Positions 10,985 through 20,890 of a stretch of 64,000 bases of DNA are shown in pieces. The notes under the pieces are model-generated. The model did not search any database, was not told the DNA's origin, and was given only the letters and a program-made list of their open reading frames with translations. Source of the DNA: Glossina fuscipes (taxonomy: Eukaryota > Arthropoda > Insecta > Diptera > Glossinidae). Every line of letters begins with the position of its first letter. Position 1 is the first letter of the stretch. The translations under genes were made by a program, and so were the position numbers. Location: contig NW_024003757.1 in the NCBI RefSeq assembly GCF_014805625.2, positions 113,441 through 177,440 on the forward strand, read 5' to 3'.

Positions 10985-12046
10985 ATGGACATGGATTGTT
11001 TATTTACTCCATGTCGTGCGAAAACTGGCCCTGAATCTGAACGATTCATTTCTTGCTGGTTGTGTGATCGTTTTGGACATGCAAAGTGTGCTGGTATTAC
11101 CGGCCGTGCTGCTGATGCAGTCCTTGACCCTTCTAAAGGTTTACGATGGTCATGTCCTGACTGTAGAAAGCGGGATATTGATTTCTACAAGCTCTTCACG
11201 GAGACGAGAAATTGTTTCTCAGATTTGAGCAAAAATCTCGGCTCTTTGTGGGAGAAGTTTGAATTAATCAAGACTAGGTTTGATGAATGTCGGTATATTG
11301 CGCAGTCATCTTCCTCTCCAGCTAACATAGTCTCAACGCGTAGCGTAGCGTGTGGTTCGTCACCTCCTAAGTCCGTTTCGTTGGTGCAAGTTAGGGATTC
11401 CCTAAAGGCTACAAATAATGTTAGTGTTTCTGCTACGGCTGAGTCGGTTGGTAACATAGATGTTACAAATAGTCCGAGAAGTCCTTCTGGCTTGAGCTAT
11501 GCTGAAGTGGCAAGGGTATCTCCTCCCATAGATGTCACTCAATCTTCTCAGGCGTCATCGCCCAAAACTAATAAGGGTAATAGTAAATCGTCCTCTCCTC
11601 CTCGCTGTTCGGGTGTAAATGCTGGTCGCCAAACTGAGCAAGCTGCTCGTGCAAGTGTGGTTACCCCCTCTATATTTTCCCCAACTCATAACTCCCCATC
11701 CGTTAACCCTGCTGCTCCCAGTACTGATGACATATGCTTGAAGGCAGTTCCTCCCAGAAAGGCCATATTTGTGTCAAGACTGGCACCAGATACATCTGTT
11801 GAAAACATAAGGGGTTATCTGGCTGCGAAAGCCCCTTCTGTCAATTTAAAGCGAGTTAGTATTTTCAAACTGGGTCCTTCTCAATCTAGAGCTATCTCAT
11901 CTTTTAAAATTCTAGTTCCGAACGAAAATATGGATTTGATTTTAAATAAAACTTTGTGGCCGGTTGGATCATTAATTAAGGAATTTATCCCTCGGGACCG
12001 ACCCCGTAATGCGAATGCATTAGCTCTTTCCCCTTCAAAAAACTAA
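10985..12046 (+). CDS. LINE ORF1 protein with PHD-type zinc finger
   Basis: The first suitable ATG gives a protein of 353 aa starting MDMDCLFTPC; the frame is open further upstream but the homologous copy 2 ORF1 also starts with this Met-Cys segment. Residues about 5-70 form a PHD/RING-like zinc motif (CLFTPC, CWLC, HAKC, WSCPDC). The middle, about 110-250, is Ser/Pro/Thr-rich and probably disordered. Residues about 255-340 resemble an RRM-like RNA-binding fold typical of ORF1 proteins (KAIFVSRLAPDTS, then SSFKILVP and LWPVGS). The likely role is binding element RNA to form the retrotransposition particle. The reading frame is intact. It ends in the slippery sequence described separately. Confidence 0.88.
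   Translation: MDMDCLFTPCRAKTGPESERFISCWLCDRFGHAKCAGITGRAADAVLDPSKGLRWSCPDCRKRDIDFYKLFTETRNCFSDLSKNLGSLWEKFELIKTRFDECRYIAQSSSSPANIVSTRSVACGSSPPKSVSLVQVRDSLKATNNVSVSATAESVGNIDVTNSPRSPSGLSYAEVARVSPPIDVTQSSQASSPKTNKGNSKSSSPPRCSGVNAGRQTEQAARASVVTPSIFSPTHNSPSVNPAAPSTDDICLKAVPPRKAIFVSRLAPDTSVENIRGYLAAKAPSVNLKRVSIFKLGPSQSRAISSFKILVPNENMDLILNKTLWPVGSLIKEFIPRDRPRNANALALSPSKN
12037..12043 (+). promoter_or_regulatory. Candidate -1 ribosomal frameshift site A_AAA_AAC
   Basis: The last sense codons of ORF1 are TCA AAA AAC followed at once by TAA. The heptamer A AAA AAC is in the phase required for simultaneous tRNA slippage. After a -1 shift the next codon is CTA, and the frame stays open into the endonuclease motif QNVRGL without any ATG in between. 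The same heptamer, phase and stop occur in copy 2 at 48133-48139. Confidence 0.7.
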
Positions 12047-14918
12047 ATACTTCTTCAGCCTCATTTTCTCTCATTTATCAAAATGTTAGGGGCCTAAACT
12101 CAAAAATTCGTTCTACCTTCCTAAATTCAGTGAGTACGGAGTTTTCCTGTCTGGTCTTCACTGAAACATGGCTGAAGCCAGTTCTACATTCGTCGGAACT
12201 TTTCCATAATTCGTTTCAAGTTTTCAGAAACGATCGTTTGTATCGCAATGGTGGTGGTGTTTTAATTGCTATTTCTACGGCACTCCCCACCTATTCGTTT
12301 GAATTTCCAACTACTCCCGATGTTGAATTTATCGCCATTCGAGTGAAATTTCCTAACAAACACTTATATGTGACCTGCTTCTATATTCCCCCAAATTCGG
12401 ATATCTCTGTATATAAGAAACAGGCCGCCCTCATTTGTGAAGTGGCCAAGCAATCTAAATCTACCGATATAGTCCTTGCGTTGGGTGACTTCAACTTGCC
12501 TCAAGTCAATTGGTTTTACAGTGATAGTTCTGGCTGTTTGATTCCTTCCTCAACATCTGATAAAGCCGTTGTGTTCTTCAATGAATTATTTGATAATAAT
12601 TTAGTTCAATACAATGGTACCCCTAATTGTAATGGGAGATTTCTTGATCTCTGCTTTGCAAATTTTCCTGAGGTTTGCGTTAATCGTTGTCTTCCGTTTA
12701 GTTTACCTGAGGATCCATATCATCCAGCATTGGGTGTTTCCTTTCATTACAAGTCTGTTGGTTCGTTGAACCTCTATAACGTTCCAAATTCAAATTTTTC
12801 ATATCAACCATCCATAAAATCAATGTTTCCATACTAAAATCTCATCTTTCTCATGTTGTGCTCGATTTCTCAGAGGGAAGCATTGATAGCTTACTGTCGT
12901 CGTTCTACAATGTATTAAATCAAGCTATTTCTGCATCCGTTCCGATCAAGCAGTCCCGTCCTCGAAGTAAGAATCCCCCGTGGTTTAATAAGACAATTAA
13001 ATACTACAAGAATAGGAAAAACAAGTTGTTCAAAAAATTTTCGAAAAGTGGTTCTTCTTTCGTCTATTTCGCTTACTCTGTTGCAAGGCATAAATTTAAT
13101 TCCCTCAACCGCCAATACTACTGCAGATACCTTCAGTTTGTTAAATCATCCTTGTTTGCTAACCCTAAATACTTTTTTAAGTTCGTTAATTCCAAAAGAA
13201 AAATCTCCATAAACCCGTCGTTTGTGTCTTTTAATGGCTCCGAGTCCTCGGATGATTTTGAATCCTCAAATCTCTTTGCGGAATACTTCCGACAGAACTT
13301 TTCAACTGCCAATTTTGATTTATCGGAAAATTATCCGTATTTGATTTCTAATTCGGTTTCAATTCCTAACGTTGTTATATCGGAAAATGACGTTTTTGAA
13401 GGATTGAACTCTCTGAAATATAATTGTTCGCCTGGACCCGATGGCATCCCCTCATGTGTACTTATATCGTGTGCTGGCGAGCTTTGTGATGTTATCTCAA
13501 AAATTTTTAATAAGTCTTTGAATTTAGGTGTTTTCCCTTTGTGTTGGAAGACTTCTTTCCTTATTCCTATTCACAAAAGTGGTAGTAGGCAACTTGTAGA
13601 GAACTACAGAGGCATCGCCAAGTTGAGTGTCTTACCTAAACTGTTCGAGCGAATTGTGGCTCAGCATATAGCCTTTTCCATGAAATTGTATATTTCTCCT
13701 TTCCAGCATGGTTTTCGAAAGGGAAGATCTACGGTGACCAATCTGTTGGAGTTTACTTCTCATGTTTTCAAGGCTTTTTCTAGTGGTTCTCGCACTGATG
13801 TCATTTACACTGACTTTAGCAAGGCGTTTGATATGGTTAATCATAGACTTCTTAGATTTAAAATCCAGACCTCTGGCTTTCCTCTCTTCTTAGTTGAATG
13901 GTTAAGCTCTTATCTGTATGGTAGATCATTCAGGGTTTTGTTTAACCTCATTACCTCGGATGAATTTCCCGTGACGTCTGGCGTACCTCAAGGTAGCCAC
14001 TTGGGTCCTATTTTATTTAATCTTTACATCAATGATTTGCCCTCCGTGATTAAATTCAGTAAGATTTTAATGTATGCTGATGATGTGAAACTGTTTACTT
14101 CTTTTTCCGTAGAATCGCAATCACATCATCTTCAAAGTGATTTGAACAATTTGGTTGCATGGTGCTCCCTCAATCTTCTGAAGCTAAATCTAAATAAATG
14201 TAAGAAGCTTTCTTTCTTAAGAAGGAAGTCGTTTAGTACCCAATACTTCATTGATTCGCACAGGTTGGAAGACGTCGATTCGTTCATTGATTTAGGCGTT
14301 CTATTCGATTATAAGTTACGTTTCAATTTGCATACTGAGTCCTCGTTAAGCAAAGCTAGGTCCGCTCTTGGTTTTATAAAGAGGTGGTCCAAAGAGCTTG
14401 ATGATCCTTATATTACTAAAAGGCTTTACACGTGTTTGGTTAGACCTATTCTTGAGTATGCCTCTGTTGTGTGGTCTCCTTCATATAGCTGCTACGTTGG
14501 TTCAATTGAATCTATACAAAAGCAATTCTTGCTGTTTGCACTTAGGAATTTGGGTTGGGACCCGATTTCCCCTCTTCCACCCTATGAAAATAGGTTGCTT
14601 CTGTTATCCTTACCGTCACTCGAGAAACGTAGATTTGTTCTTGGGGTTTCCTTCCTAATCAAATTAATAAATGGTGCAATTGATTCGCCCGCGTTACTTC
14701 GTGAGATTTGCTTTAATGTCCCTAACCGCTTCTCTAGGTACTTTATGTTGATAAAGCTTAGTCAATGCAAATATAACTTTGAACTGTTTAACCCGCTCAG
14801 AGTTGTTTACAAGAACCTAAATGATGTCTATCATCTATTCTCATTAACGAACTCTTTAAAGTCCATTAAAGCAATATTGCTCAACAAGCGCGATGTACCT
14901 ATGTCGTACTTAAACTGA
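12043..14918 (+). pseudogene. LINE ORF2: APE endonuclease and reverse transcriptase, one frameshift
   Basis: The open frame begins at the ORF1 slip site in the -1 frame. The N-terminal half (to about 12810) is an apurinic-type endonuclease with QNVRGLNSK, FTETWL, a GGGVLIAI block, and GDFNLPQ; it nicks target DNA. A single frameshift near 12810 moves the frame, after which 12810-14918 is open and encodes the reverse transcriptase: ENYRGIAKLS, HGFRKGRST, YTDFSKAFD (catalytic Asp), SGVPQGSHLGP and MYADDVKLF (14071-14097). The C-terminal part has conserved hydrophobic blocks but no RNase H. Total coding length is about 955 codons, normal for this class. One indel separates it from an apparently intact enzyme, so the insertion is recent or the indel is an assembly error. 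Confidence 0.9.
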
Positions 14919-15247
14919 TTTAACCTTAGATTTTGTCATTATGAGTCGAAAATTAATTTGTTGTTAACAATTATCGGTTGCCAAGCTTATGCATGTTTGC
15001 GATGGCTTAGGGGTTCACTTGCAATTTGGTCCTGTATCGGTTGTGGGCGTGGCTCTATGCTAATTGTGTACATGCTTTTTTTTTTTTTTTTCTTTTTTTT
15101 TCCTCCTTATTTGTTTTATTGTACTTATACTAAGTTTTATTATTAAATAATTTTAAGATTTACTTTAGAGTCAATTGAACTCGACTGCCATTTTGTTTTA
15201 GTTGAGTTTCTTGTATAAGTGGAATAAATAAATAAATAAATAAATAA

Positions 15248-15690
15248 ATATACATTTTTCAGAGCAGATCTATATTTACAAGGATGGTAATTACATAAAT
15301 TTGTATTTGTATCTGTTTTATATATATTCGAACAATTGAAGTCATCTAAATTAAGTATGCAAATTTCCTCTCTAATTAGCGTCTTCACCCATTTCAATTT
15401 TTCAAGTCCTTTAACATATACAGTTGGATTTTGTGTGTTTTTGATAGACATCTTTAGATATTCTTCAACATCTGTTAACGTTGAATTACCATCCTCCCAT
15501 CGTAATCCATGAAAATGATTATACAACTAGTTGTTTGTAGCCCATTAACTTTGAATGTCTAAATGGAGATTGAATTATGAAATTTTTGATTTGTGAATCA
15601 TAGTCGGAGATGCAAACTTGTGTTGGAATAAGTTTGTTTGCACTATAGAAACCTTGTACATCAATAATGATTATTTTGTTTTGTTATAAG
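15248..15690 (-). pseudogene. Polinton accessory gene of the YVKG family
   Basis: Minus-strand coding blocks include DVQGFYSANKLIP (around 15650), a frame break near 15530, FHGLRWEDGN (around 15500), TVYVKGLEKLKW (around 15410), NLDDFNC and finally a Cys/His-containing ALKNV block that runs directly into the LINE tail at 15248. I recognise this arrangement as a protein family often found in arthropod Maverick elements and as orphan proteins in insect genomes, with a ribonuclease-like or unknown activity; I cannot assign a reaction. The rest of its C terminus probably lies left of the LINE, at 10576 and below. A frameshift and the LINE insertion make it a pseudogene. Confidence 0.6.
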
Positions 15691-15849
15691 GTAATGTGCT
15701 CTAGATCAGTAAACACACTGTTTTTATTGCTCCCTTTTTTTGGTTGATGATGACGGAGATCATGATGAGAGAAAAAGAGAGATTTTTTTGATTTATCCTG
15801 AGATTGTTTGCATATTCCAGATGTGATTAAATACTGATGAGTTTCTTTC

Positions 15850-15859
15850 NNNNNNNNNN
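15850..15859. other. Assembly gap (10 N)
   Basis: Ten N characters inside Polinton DNA between the YVKG gene and the first Thr-rich gene. The true length is unknown. Confidence 0.99.
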
Positions 15860-15939
15860 GCAAACAATATTCGAGAATGTTTTTAAAAATACGTATATTT
15901 TTTTTATTATCATATTTTTTTCCTGTGACGTGCGTCTTA

Positions 15940-16594
15940 CTGTATACCCATATGGAACGTTTGTAAATAATCGTTGATATTAATAGTTCTAACATATATG
16001 TATATATATATATATATATCCTCTTGATTGACCGATGATCGGACTAGCTTCATATTGATTTTCTCTTTCATTAAAGTTTGAATTTTCTCTTTGATTTCCA
16101 CCACCACGACCATCACCACCATCATCATAACCACCAAAATTTGAAGGTATATCATTAAATTCAAAGCAATAGATATTAAGTTTACGATATATGTAGTTAC
16201 TATAATAGCTACATTTGACTCTAATTTCACAATTTTCATGTTTTAATTTGAAATGATGATGGAATACTAATGCATTTTCAATAATACCTCCAATGTTTGT
16301 TTCTTTTTCTATTAAATCCTTCTTAAAAGCTTCAATTACATCATTTGTTGTAAATAGTTTATAAGCACCATGTCTTGCTGGTCTATTATTTGTTTTTAAA
16401 GTTGATGTTCGTGGTGATATTGTCGTTGTTGTTGTTGACATTTTATCTTCCGATAATTGGGTTAGCAACTGAAGTGATAAATGTATCATTGTATGCGTTG
16501 TATCGTTTGGAAGCCTTATTCGAAAATTTAAATATTTACTTGTATCACCATTGAATTCGATTAGAATGGGAAAGAGTGTAATGGAGTTGTGCAT
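15940..16594 (-). pseudogene. Thr-rich Polinton protein P1 (paralog of P2)
   Basis: The reading frame of about 200 codons starts near 16594 and is homologous along its length to the next gene, P2. Shared blocks are RLPND, a Thr-rich linker of TTTTTISP type, a D-[AV]-IEAF block, a GII/GIL block followed by a paired Phe/His stretch, and a CFE-type block. The middle holds a Gly/Asn-rich stretch. Near 16000-16020 a TA microsatellite shifts the frame; the C-terminal block INDYLQT, which matches DLKDYTQT in P2, is found in another frame after it. No enzyme motif is seen. The product may be secreted or a virion surface protein; this is inference from P2, since its own N terminus lacks a clear signal peptide. 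Confidence 0.55.
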
Positions 16595-16690
16595 TATGAA
16601 TATGGATGAAAATTAAAAAAGCGTATAGCGTTAATTTTCATGTTGGTTTATTCTTCTTTGAAGTTTTCCTGGAAATTAACTATTACATCC

Positions 16691-17422
16691 TTACGTAATA
16701 TTCATTTTACACGTTTGTGTATAATCTTTTAGATCAACTATTCGAATGTGCCTTCGCGATAAGTCTGGTGTGCGAACCTTCTCAATATCACCATTACTTA
16801 ATATTCTCTCTTGTTCATATTCACGATATTCGAAGCAATTTATTTTCAGTTGTCTTTGCTCATAGATACTTATATAAGTACAACGAATAGGTACATCAAC
16901 ATTTTTATATTTGAGATTGAAATGTCTGTAAAATGGTTTCTCAGCTTCCAGTATACCACTTATATCCATTTCGGAATTGATTAACGATCTACGAAATGCC
17001 TCTATAGCATCATCCAATGAAAAATATTTTAATGACGTTTGTTCTCTTGTTTTTTCTTGTTCTTGTTGCGTTGTTGGTGTTTCAATAGGTGGTGAAATAG
17101 TTGTACTAGTTGTTAACGTTGTAGCATCACCTTGATCTTTTAATAGATAATCATTGTCTTTAATTTCCAGTGCTTCGCTTACTTTCATCATAACACGTGA
17201 TATATTAATTTTCATAACATCATCGTTGGGTAGAGTTAAATTGAACTTTACAGTTTTTAAATTCGAATCTGCTTGAGGAGCAGTAAAAGTGAACGGTATA
17301 GCATTACCAATCACTACTTTCAATACAAGAAGCCAAATATGTATAATTATTTTCGTTATAATATCCCCTTGTCTTGTTTGTTTAGAAACGCGCACTGCTG
17401 TGTTTAAAGATATAATGATCAA
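16691..17422 (-). CDS. Thr-rich Polinton protein P2, probable signal peptide
   Basis: An intact minus-strand frame of up to 243 codons. A hydrophobic run (IIIHIWLLVLKVVIGNA, about residues 26-42) precedes small residues and looks like a signal peptide or N-terminal anchor; the true start may be downstream of the first ATG-like codon. A beta-rich segment follows, then a Thr/Pro linker (TTLTTSTTISPP), then a domain of about 120 residues with two Cys residues in the CTYIS and NCFEY blocks. It is a tandem paralog of P1 with 96 bp between them. I know no family; location next to the capsid genes suggests a virion or secreted protein. It is one of few uninterrupted native frames in the element. Confidence 0.6.
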   Translation of the reverse strand: MIIISLNTAVRVSKQTRQGDIITKIIIHIWLLVLKVVIGNAIPFTFTAPQADSNLKTVKFNLTLPNDDVMKINISRVMMKVSEALEIKDNDYLLKDQGDATTLTTSTTISPPIETPTTQQEQEKTREQTSLKYFSLDDAIEAFRRSLINSEMDISGILEAEKPFYRHFNLKYKNVDVPIRCTYISIYEQRQLKINCFEYREYEQERILSNGDIEKVRTPDLSRRHIRIVDLKDYTQTCKMNIT

Positions 17423-17510
17423 GATGTAAATGATATATCTAAATATATATGGAGAGAAGAAGAACGTTTTCCTGATTCATAAAAAAATTCATATATATAT
17501 ATATATTTTA

Positions 17511-18765
17511 GTTTGGGGAAAAAGAAATCCATTATTTTTGCGGTAGATGGCTGCACTGATAGATTAGTCGTAAAGTATCGATCAAACAATTTCATATTTA
17601 TGCTCGTTGGAAAGGTGACATTTCACAGTAAAAGAAATTCTTTAGCTGTTTTTTGTTTGGTGCATTCAGTTGTGAGTTACAGCGTGTTAAAAATGGAAGT
17701 GAACAAAGAGAAAATTCGGTACATTTTACAGTTTTTCTTTGACAAAGGCGAAAATGCAAGCCAGGCGGCTAAAATTGTGAATGGTGTTTATGGTTCCGAT
17801 ACTGTAACAGCCAATTATGTGCAATTTTGGTTTCACAGATTCCGTTCAGGAATTTTTGATGTTAAAGATGCACCTCGCACAGGTAGGCCGGTCGTCGAAA
17901 ATGTCGATAAAATCGGAGAAATGATCGAAGTTGACCGGCATGTTAGCAGTCGTAACATCGCCCAGGAGCTAAAAATCGACCATAAAACAGTTTTAAACCA
18001 TTTACATAAAGCTGGATTCAAAAAGAAGCTCGATGTTTGGGTGCCACACCAATTAACAGAAAAAAACATGATGGATCGAATTTCCATCTGCGAAGCCTTG
18101 GCCAAACGGAATGAGATAGACCCATTTCTTAAACGGATGGTGACTGGAGATGAGAAATGGATCACATACGATAACCCTGTGCGAAAACGATCGTGGTCAA
18201 AGAGCGGTGAAGCACCTCAAACGGCCAGGAAGGTTTTGCTATGCATTTGGTGGGACTGGAAGAGGATTATTTATTATAAGTTGCTTCCATATGGCCAAAT
18301 TCTAAATTCTGATATCTACTGTCAACAACTGGACCGTTTGAAGATAGCGATTGACCAGAAACGGCTAGATTTGGCCAACAAGAGAGGTGTCGTGTTCCAC
18401 CAGGACAACGCTAGGCCACACACATCTACAGTGACTCGCCAGAAACTTCGGGAGCTTGGTTGGAAAGTTTTAATGCATCCGTCGTACAGTCCGGACTTGG
18501 AACCAAGCGATTATCATCTTTTTCTTGAATTGCAAAATTTCTTTAATGATAAAAAATTGGAATCTAGGGAGGATTGTGAAAATCGACTACTAGAGTTTTT
18601 TGCAAATAGAGGCCAGGACTTCTATGAGAGAAACATTTTGAAGTTACCTTTAAAATGGCAACAAATCATACAACAAAACGGTGCATATTTGACCCAAATC
18701 GGACAATCCGAAGCATGTTAAATAAAGTCCTGAATTTCATATAAAAATAATTGATTTCTTTTTCC

Positions 18766-18768
<3 letters not shown>
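17511..18768 (+). mobile_element. Mariner-family DNA transposon, full length
   Basis: It lies between Polinton genes P2 and the capsid gene. Inverted ends are GGGGAAAAAGAAATC at 17515 and its complement ending at 18767, matching for about 25 of 26 bases including the following ATTATTTTT. It is flanked by TA on both sides (17509-17510; 18769-18770), the mariner target. Length, 1258 bp, is typical. The left end has three or four extra bases before GGGG relative to the right, so one terminus may be slightly altered. A TA microsatellite lies on both sides. Confidence 0.92.
17693..18721 (+). CDS. Mariner transposase, uninterrupted
   Basis: The ATG at 17693 gives 342 aa, the family's usual length; the frame is open upstream but that part covers the 5' untranslated region. 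Residues about 1-110 form the paired helix-turn-helix DNA-binding domain, including the GRP linker region near 64-66. WVPHQL is at 116-121. The catalytic triad is D153 (TGDEKW), D238 (HQDNARPH) and D273 (PSDYHLF), with 34 residues between the last two, that is D,D34D as expected. The usual YSPDLAPSD reads YSPDLEPSD, a possible activity change. It cuts and pastes the element at TA. No stop or frameshift was seen, so it could still be active and serve related non-autonomous copies. Confidence 0.93.
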   Translation: MEVNKEKIRYILQFFFDKGENASQAAKIVNGVYGSDTVTANYVQFWFHRFRSGIFDVKDAPRTGRPVVENVDKIGEMIEVDRHVSSRNIAQELKIDHKTVLNHLHKAGFKKKLDVWVPHQLTEKNMMDRISICEALAKRNEIDPFLKRMVTGDEKWITYDNPVRKRSWSKSGEAPQTARKVLLCIWWDWKRIIYYKLLPYGQILNSDIYCQQLDRLKIAIDQKRLDLANKRGVVFHQDNARPHTSTVTRQKLRELGWKVLMHPSYSPDLEPSDYHLFLELQNFFNDKKLESREDCENRLLEFFANRGQDFYERNILKLPLKWQQIIQQNGAYLTQIGQSEAC

Positions 18769-18809
<41 letters not shown>

Positions 18810-18869
18810 TCCGGACATATATATATATATATATACATATATACATATATATATATATACAGTCCGGAC

Positions 18870-18897
<28 letters not shown>
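18769..18897. repeat. (TA)n microsatellite with two CAGTCCGGAC blocks
   Basis: A long TA repeat next to the mariner right end. The palindrome-containing block CAGTCCGGAC occurs at 18807 and 18860, 53 bp apart, with TA repeats around both, suggesting a duplicated 53-bp unit. Confidence 0.8.
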
Positions 18898-18900
<3 letters not shown>

Positions 18901-18915
18901 CTATTTTATTACAAT

Positions 18916-20008
18916 TTACAATATTTTTTTTACTTCATTTGTAAGGGGTACATAGTCAAATATTTTATCATGTATAATTAAACAGTATGCTGAAGTATTA
19001 GCTGGTATGCTACATGAAGCTTTCAATCCAATGCGAATATCGATTGGTTCGGTTTTAACCGCTTCATTTTGATGTGTTACATCCAAAACAACTATGGGTG
19101 CAAGCGTGAGAGCCTCATTACATTTCAATAGCGGATACGGATCGCGTGAATAATAACTTGGTTGAAATCTTGAATACATGTCATAGAGTAAAGCGAATTG
19201 ATCATGTGGATATGAATCGGAATATAGATGTACTTTTACATTCGTTAAATTGCAATGAGTAAATTTGTTTTCGACGTTTCGAAATGCTATAAGTAGAAAA
19301 TGCGGTCGTCGTTTTCACTGGCTAACTTAACATTCCATAGAACGGCGGCACTCTGTGGAAGTGTAGGATAATAGTACATATCCCAAGTTCTGAAGCATAT
19401 ATTTAACGGTTGGCGAGAATTGATTTTTTTAAACACCTCCAATTTGTAAGCGTCAACCAGTTGAACATGTGGCATCTTCCATGTAATATTCAAAATACTT
19501 AATTTAATTTCTTCGTTTACTAAGGTAGTTGTAATAGCTTGTTTATCATGTTTAGATCGTAGTAAAATCAATTCATGTTTAGAATTAACTATGATTTTAT
19601 TGAAATCTTCTGCAAATCCAAGCAGCATCTTCAGTGGTATACAAAAGTTGAAATAACCGCTCACAATAGTGAGTTCATCGTTATTAAATGGCGACCATCC
19701 TGCATTCAATAGGCTCTCACTCTCACGTTTATTCAACGATGTAAAGTTTTTTATTTCCGTTGTAATACGCAACCGACGTGTACGATCAATTTCTATACTG
19801 TTAAGCTCATATCGAATTTCATCAAATAGATGCGACGTACAATTATTTAACATTTACAATTCAACAATATTTATAAAAGATTGTAGCATCTTCCTTTGAT
19901 GCAGTACCTACAACATATAGAAAGCTTTCGCTTCGTAATACATACAAATCTTGATTTTGAATTGATATACGAATTTCATCATTATTTTTAAATGATTGTG
20001 AATTTATT
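18916..20008 (-). pseudogene. Major capsid protein, double-jelly-roll type (Polinton MCP)
   Basis: Read from the right, the minus strand first gives a DEIRISIQNQDLYVL block (about 19975-19935), then after a frame change HLFDEIRYELNSIEID (about 19830-19785), a LLNAGW block, SGYFNF, and a later block with WDMYYYP. A second frame change near 19300 leads to QPSYYSRDPYPLL and a C-terminal beta-rich end finishing at 18916. The order matches capsid proteins of arthropod Polintons, which fold as a double jelly roll and form the hexameric shell. Length, about 360 codons, is close to what I expect. No start codon is visible upstream of 20008, and at least two frameshifts plus stops near 19850 make it a pseudogene. 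Confidence 0.75.
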
Positions 20009-20165
20009 TATTCGTTTGTATTTTATTTTATTATTCTCATTATCACTGACGATGACGACGTCGATGATGATGATGATAATTTCTTCGTTGTGTATTCTAT
20101 TGATGATGGTGTTGAAGGGAACGTTGAATCATTAAACACGTCTTTTTTGTTGAATATTGTCATCC

Positions 20166-20846
20166 TTATTTGTGTGATGATTTTAAATGCAATCTTATTG
20201 AGATTTTTTTTTCACGAAAGTTTATTAAATTGTCAGATTGATCGACAACTTTCAATTTATCGTTCTTGTATAGGTAAATATATCACATTAGTCGGTATCA
20301 CTACAATTTTATAACCTGGACTAACAGTAAGTGAGAACTGATGAAGAGCATGCGCTGATACATTATTTATATAAGATCCACTTACAATATTACATTTAAT
20401 CATTACGGTATTAATTTTTGTTATATCGATTGTTTTATTGGAATAGTGTTCTATACCTTGTTGTAATTTTCTCTTATTAAACTCCAATAATGATCCAATC
20501 GAGCGCTTCTTATCGAAATAAATTGCATCTATTGGACTCTTTATGTGTGTTTATCACGTATTATAATTTGCTTGAATATTAAGTATACCCCCTTTCTTAT
20601 CCACATCATGACATCTACTTGTAATTAATTCGGTTATATCAGAAAACTAATATGAATCAATAGGAATTGTAATTTCATGGTTACCAATATGAAATAAGTT
20701 GTTTTCCCGATCGACATTTGTAATTGAATGATATGTATCGAAACTTATTAGATCGCGAACATAAGTTTCATCAAGCTCAATTGCAGAGAAATAGTTTGCA
20801 ATAAATGACGAGGAGTCCCCGTTTAAGGTGGTGTTGTTGACATCTT
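20166..20846 (-). pseudogene. Minor capsid / penton-like protein
   Basis: Blocks in order on the minus strand: a Phe/Tyr-rich start with FSAIELDETY (about 20785), NNLFHIGNHEITIPI (about 20690), a stop, a frame change near 20560, GSYINNVSAHALHQF and PGYKIVVIPTNVIYLP (20257-20360), another frame change, and NLINFREKKISIRLHL up to the stop at 20166. This arrangement is the one seen in the second, smaller jelly-roll capsid gene that lies next to the MCP in Polintons and adintoviruses, where it would occupy the five-fold vertices. It is 5' of, and on the same strand as, the MCP. At least one stop and two frame changes show inactivation. Confidence 0.68.
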
Positions 20847-20890
20847 AACGTCTGATGACGTTCTAAGTATGTCTATGATAGCTTTTATTA

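Larger units (their letters stand above)
10577..15247 (+). mobile_element. LINE (non-LTR retrotransposon) copy 1, near full length
   Basis: The 5' end is set by homology with copy 2: both begin with AGTYTGGCAACTCTG (here at about 10577). The order is 5' UTR, ORF1 (PHD finger), ORF2 (APE endonuclease and reverse transcriptase), 3' UTR with a poly-T run, and a terminal run of AAAT repeats instead of a plain poly(A). It sits inside the YVKG gene of the Polinton, whose reading resumes at 15248. Only one frameshift (about 12810) is seen in ORF2, so this copy is young. By RT motifs it belongs near the jockey/CR1 group; I cannot name the clade with certainty. The same family gives copy 2, copy 3 and the 77-bp tail at 28558. 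Confidence 0.92.

Noticed and set aside
15143..15247. Extension of the YVKG frame into the AAAT-repeat region
   Set aside because: The frame there runs through the LINE tail and 3' UTR read backwards; not native coding.
17513..17692. 60-codon N-terminal extension of the mariner transposase
   Set aside because: It begins at a non-ATG codon in the terminal inverted repeat and exceeds family length; the ATG at 17693 fits.
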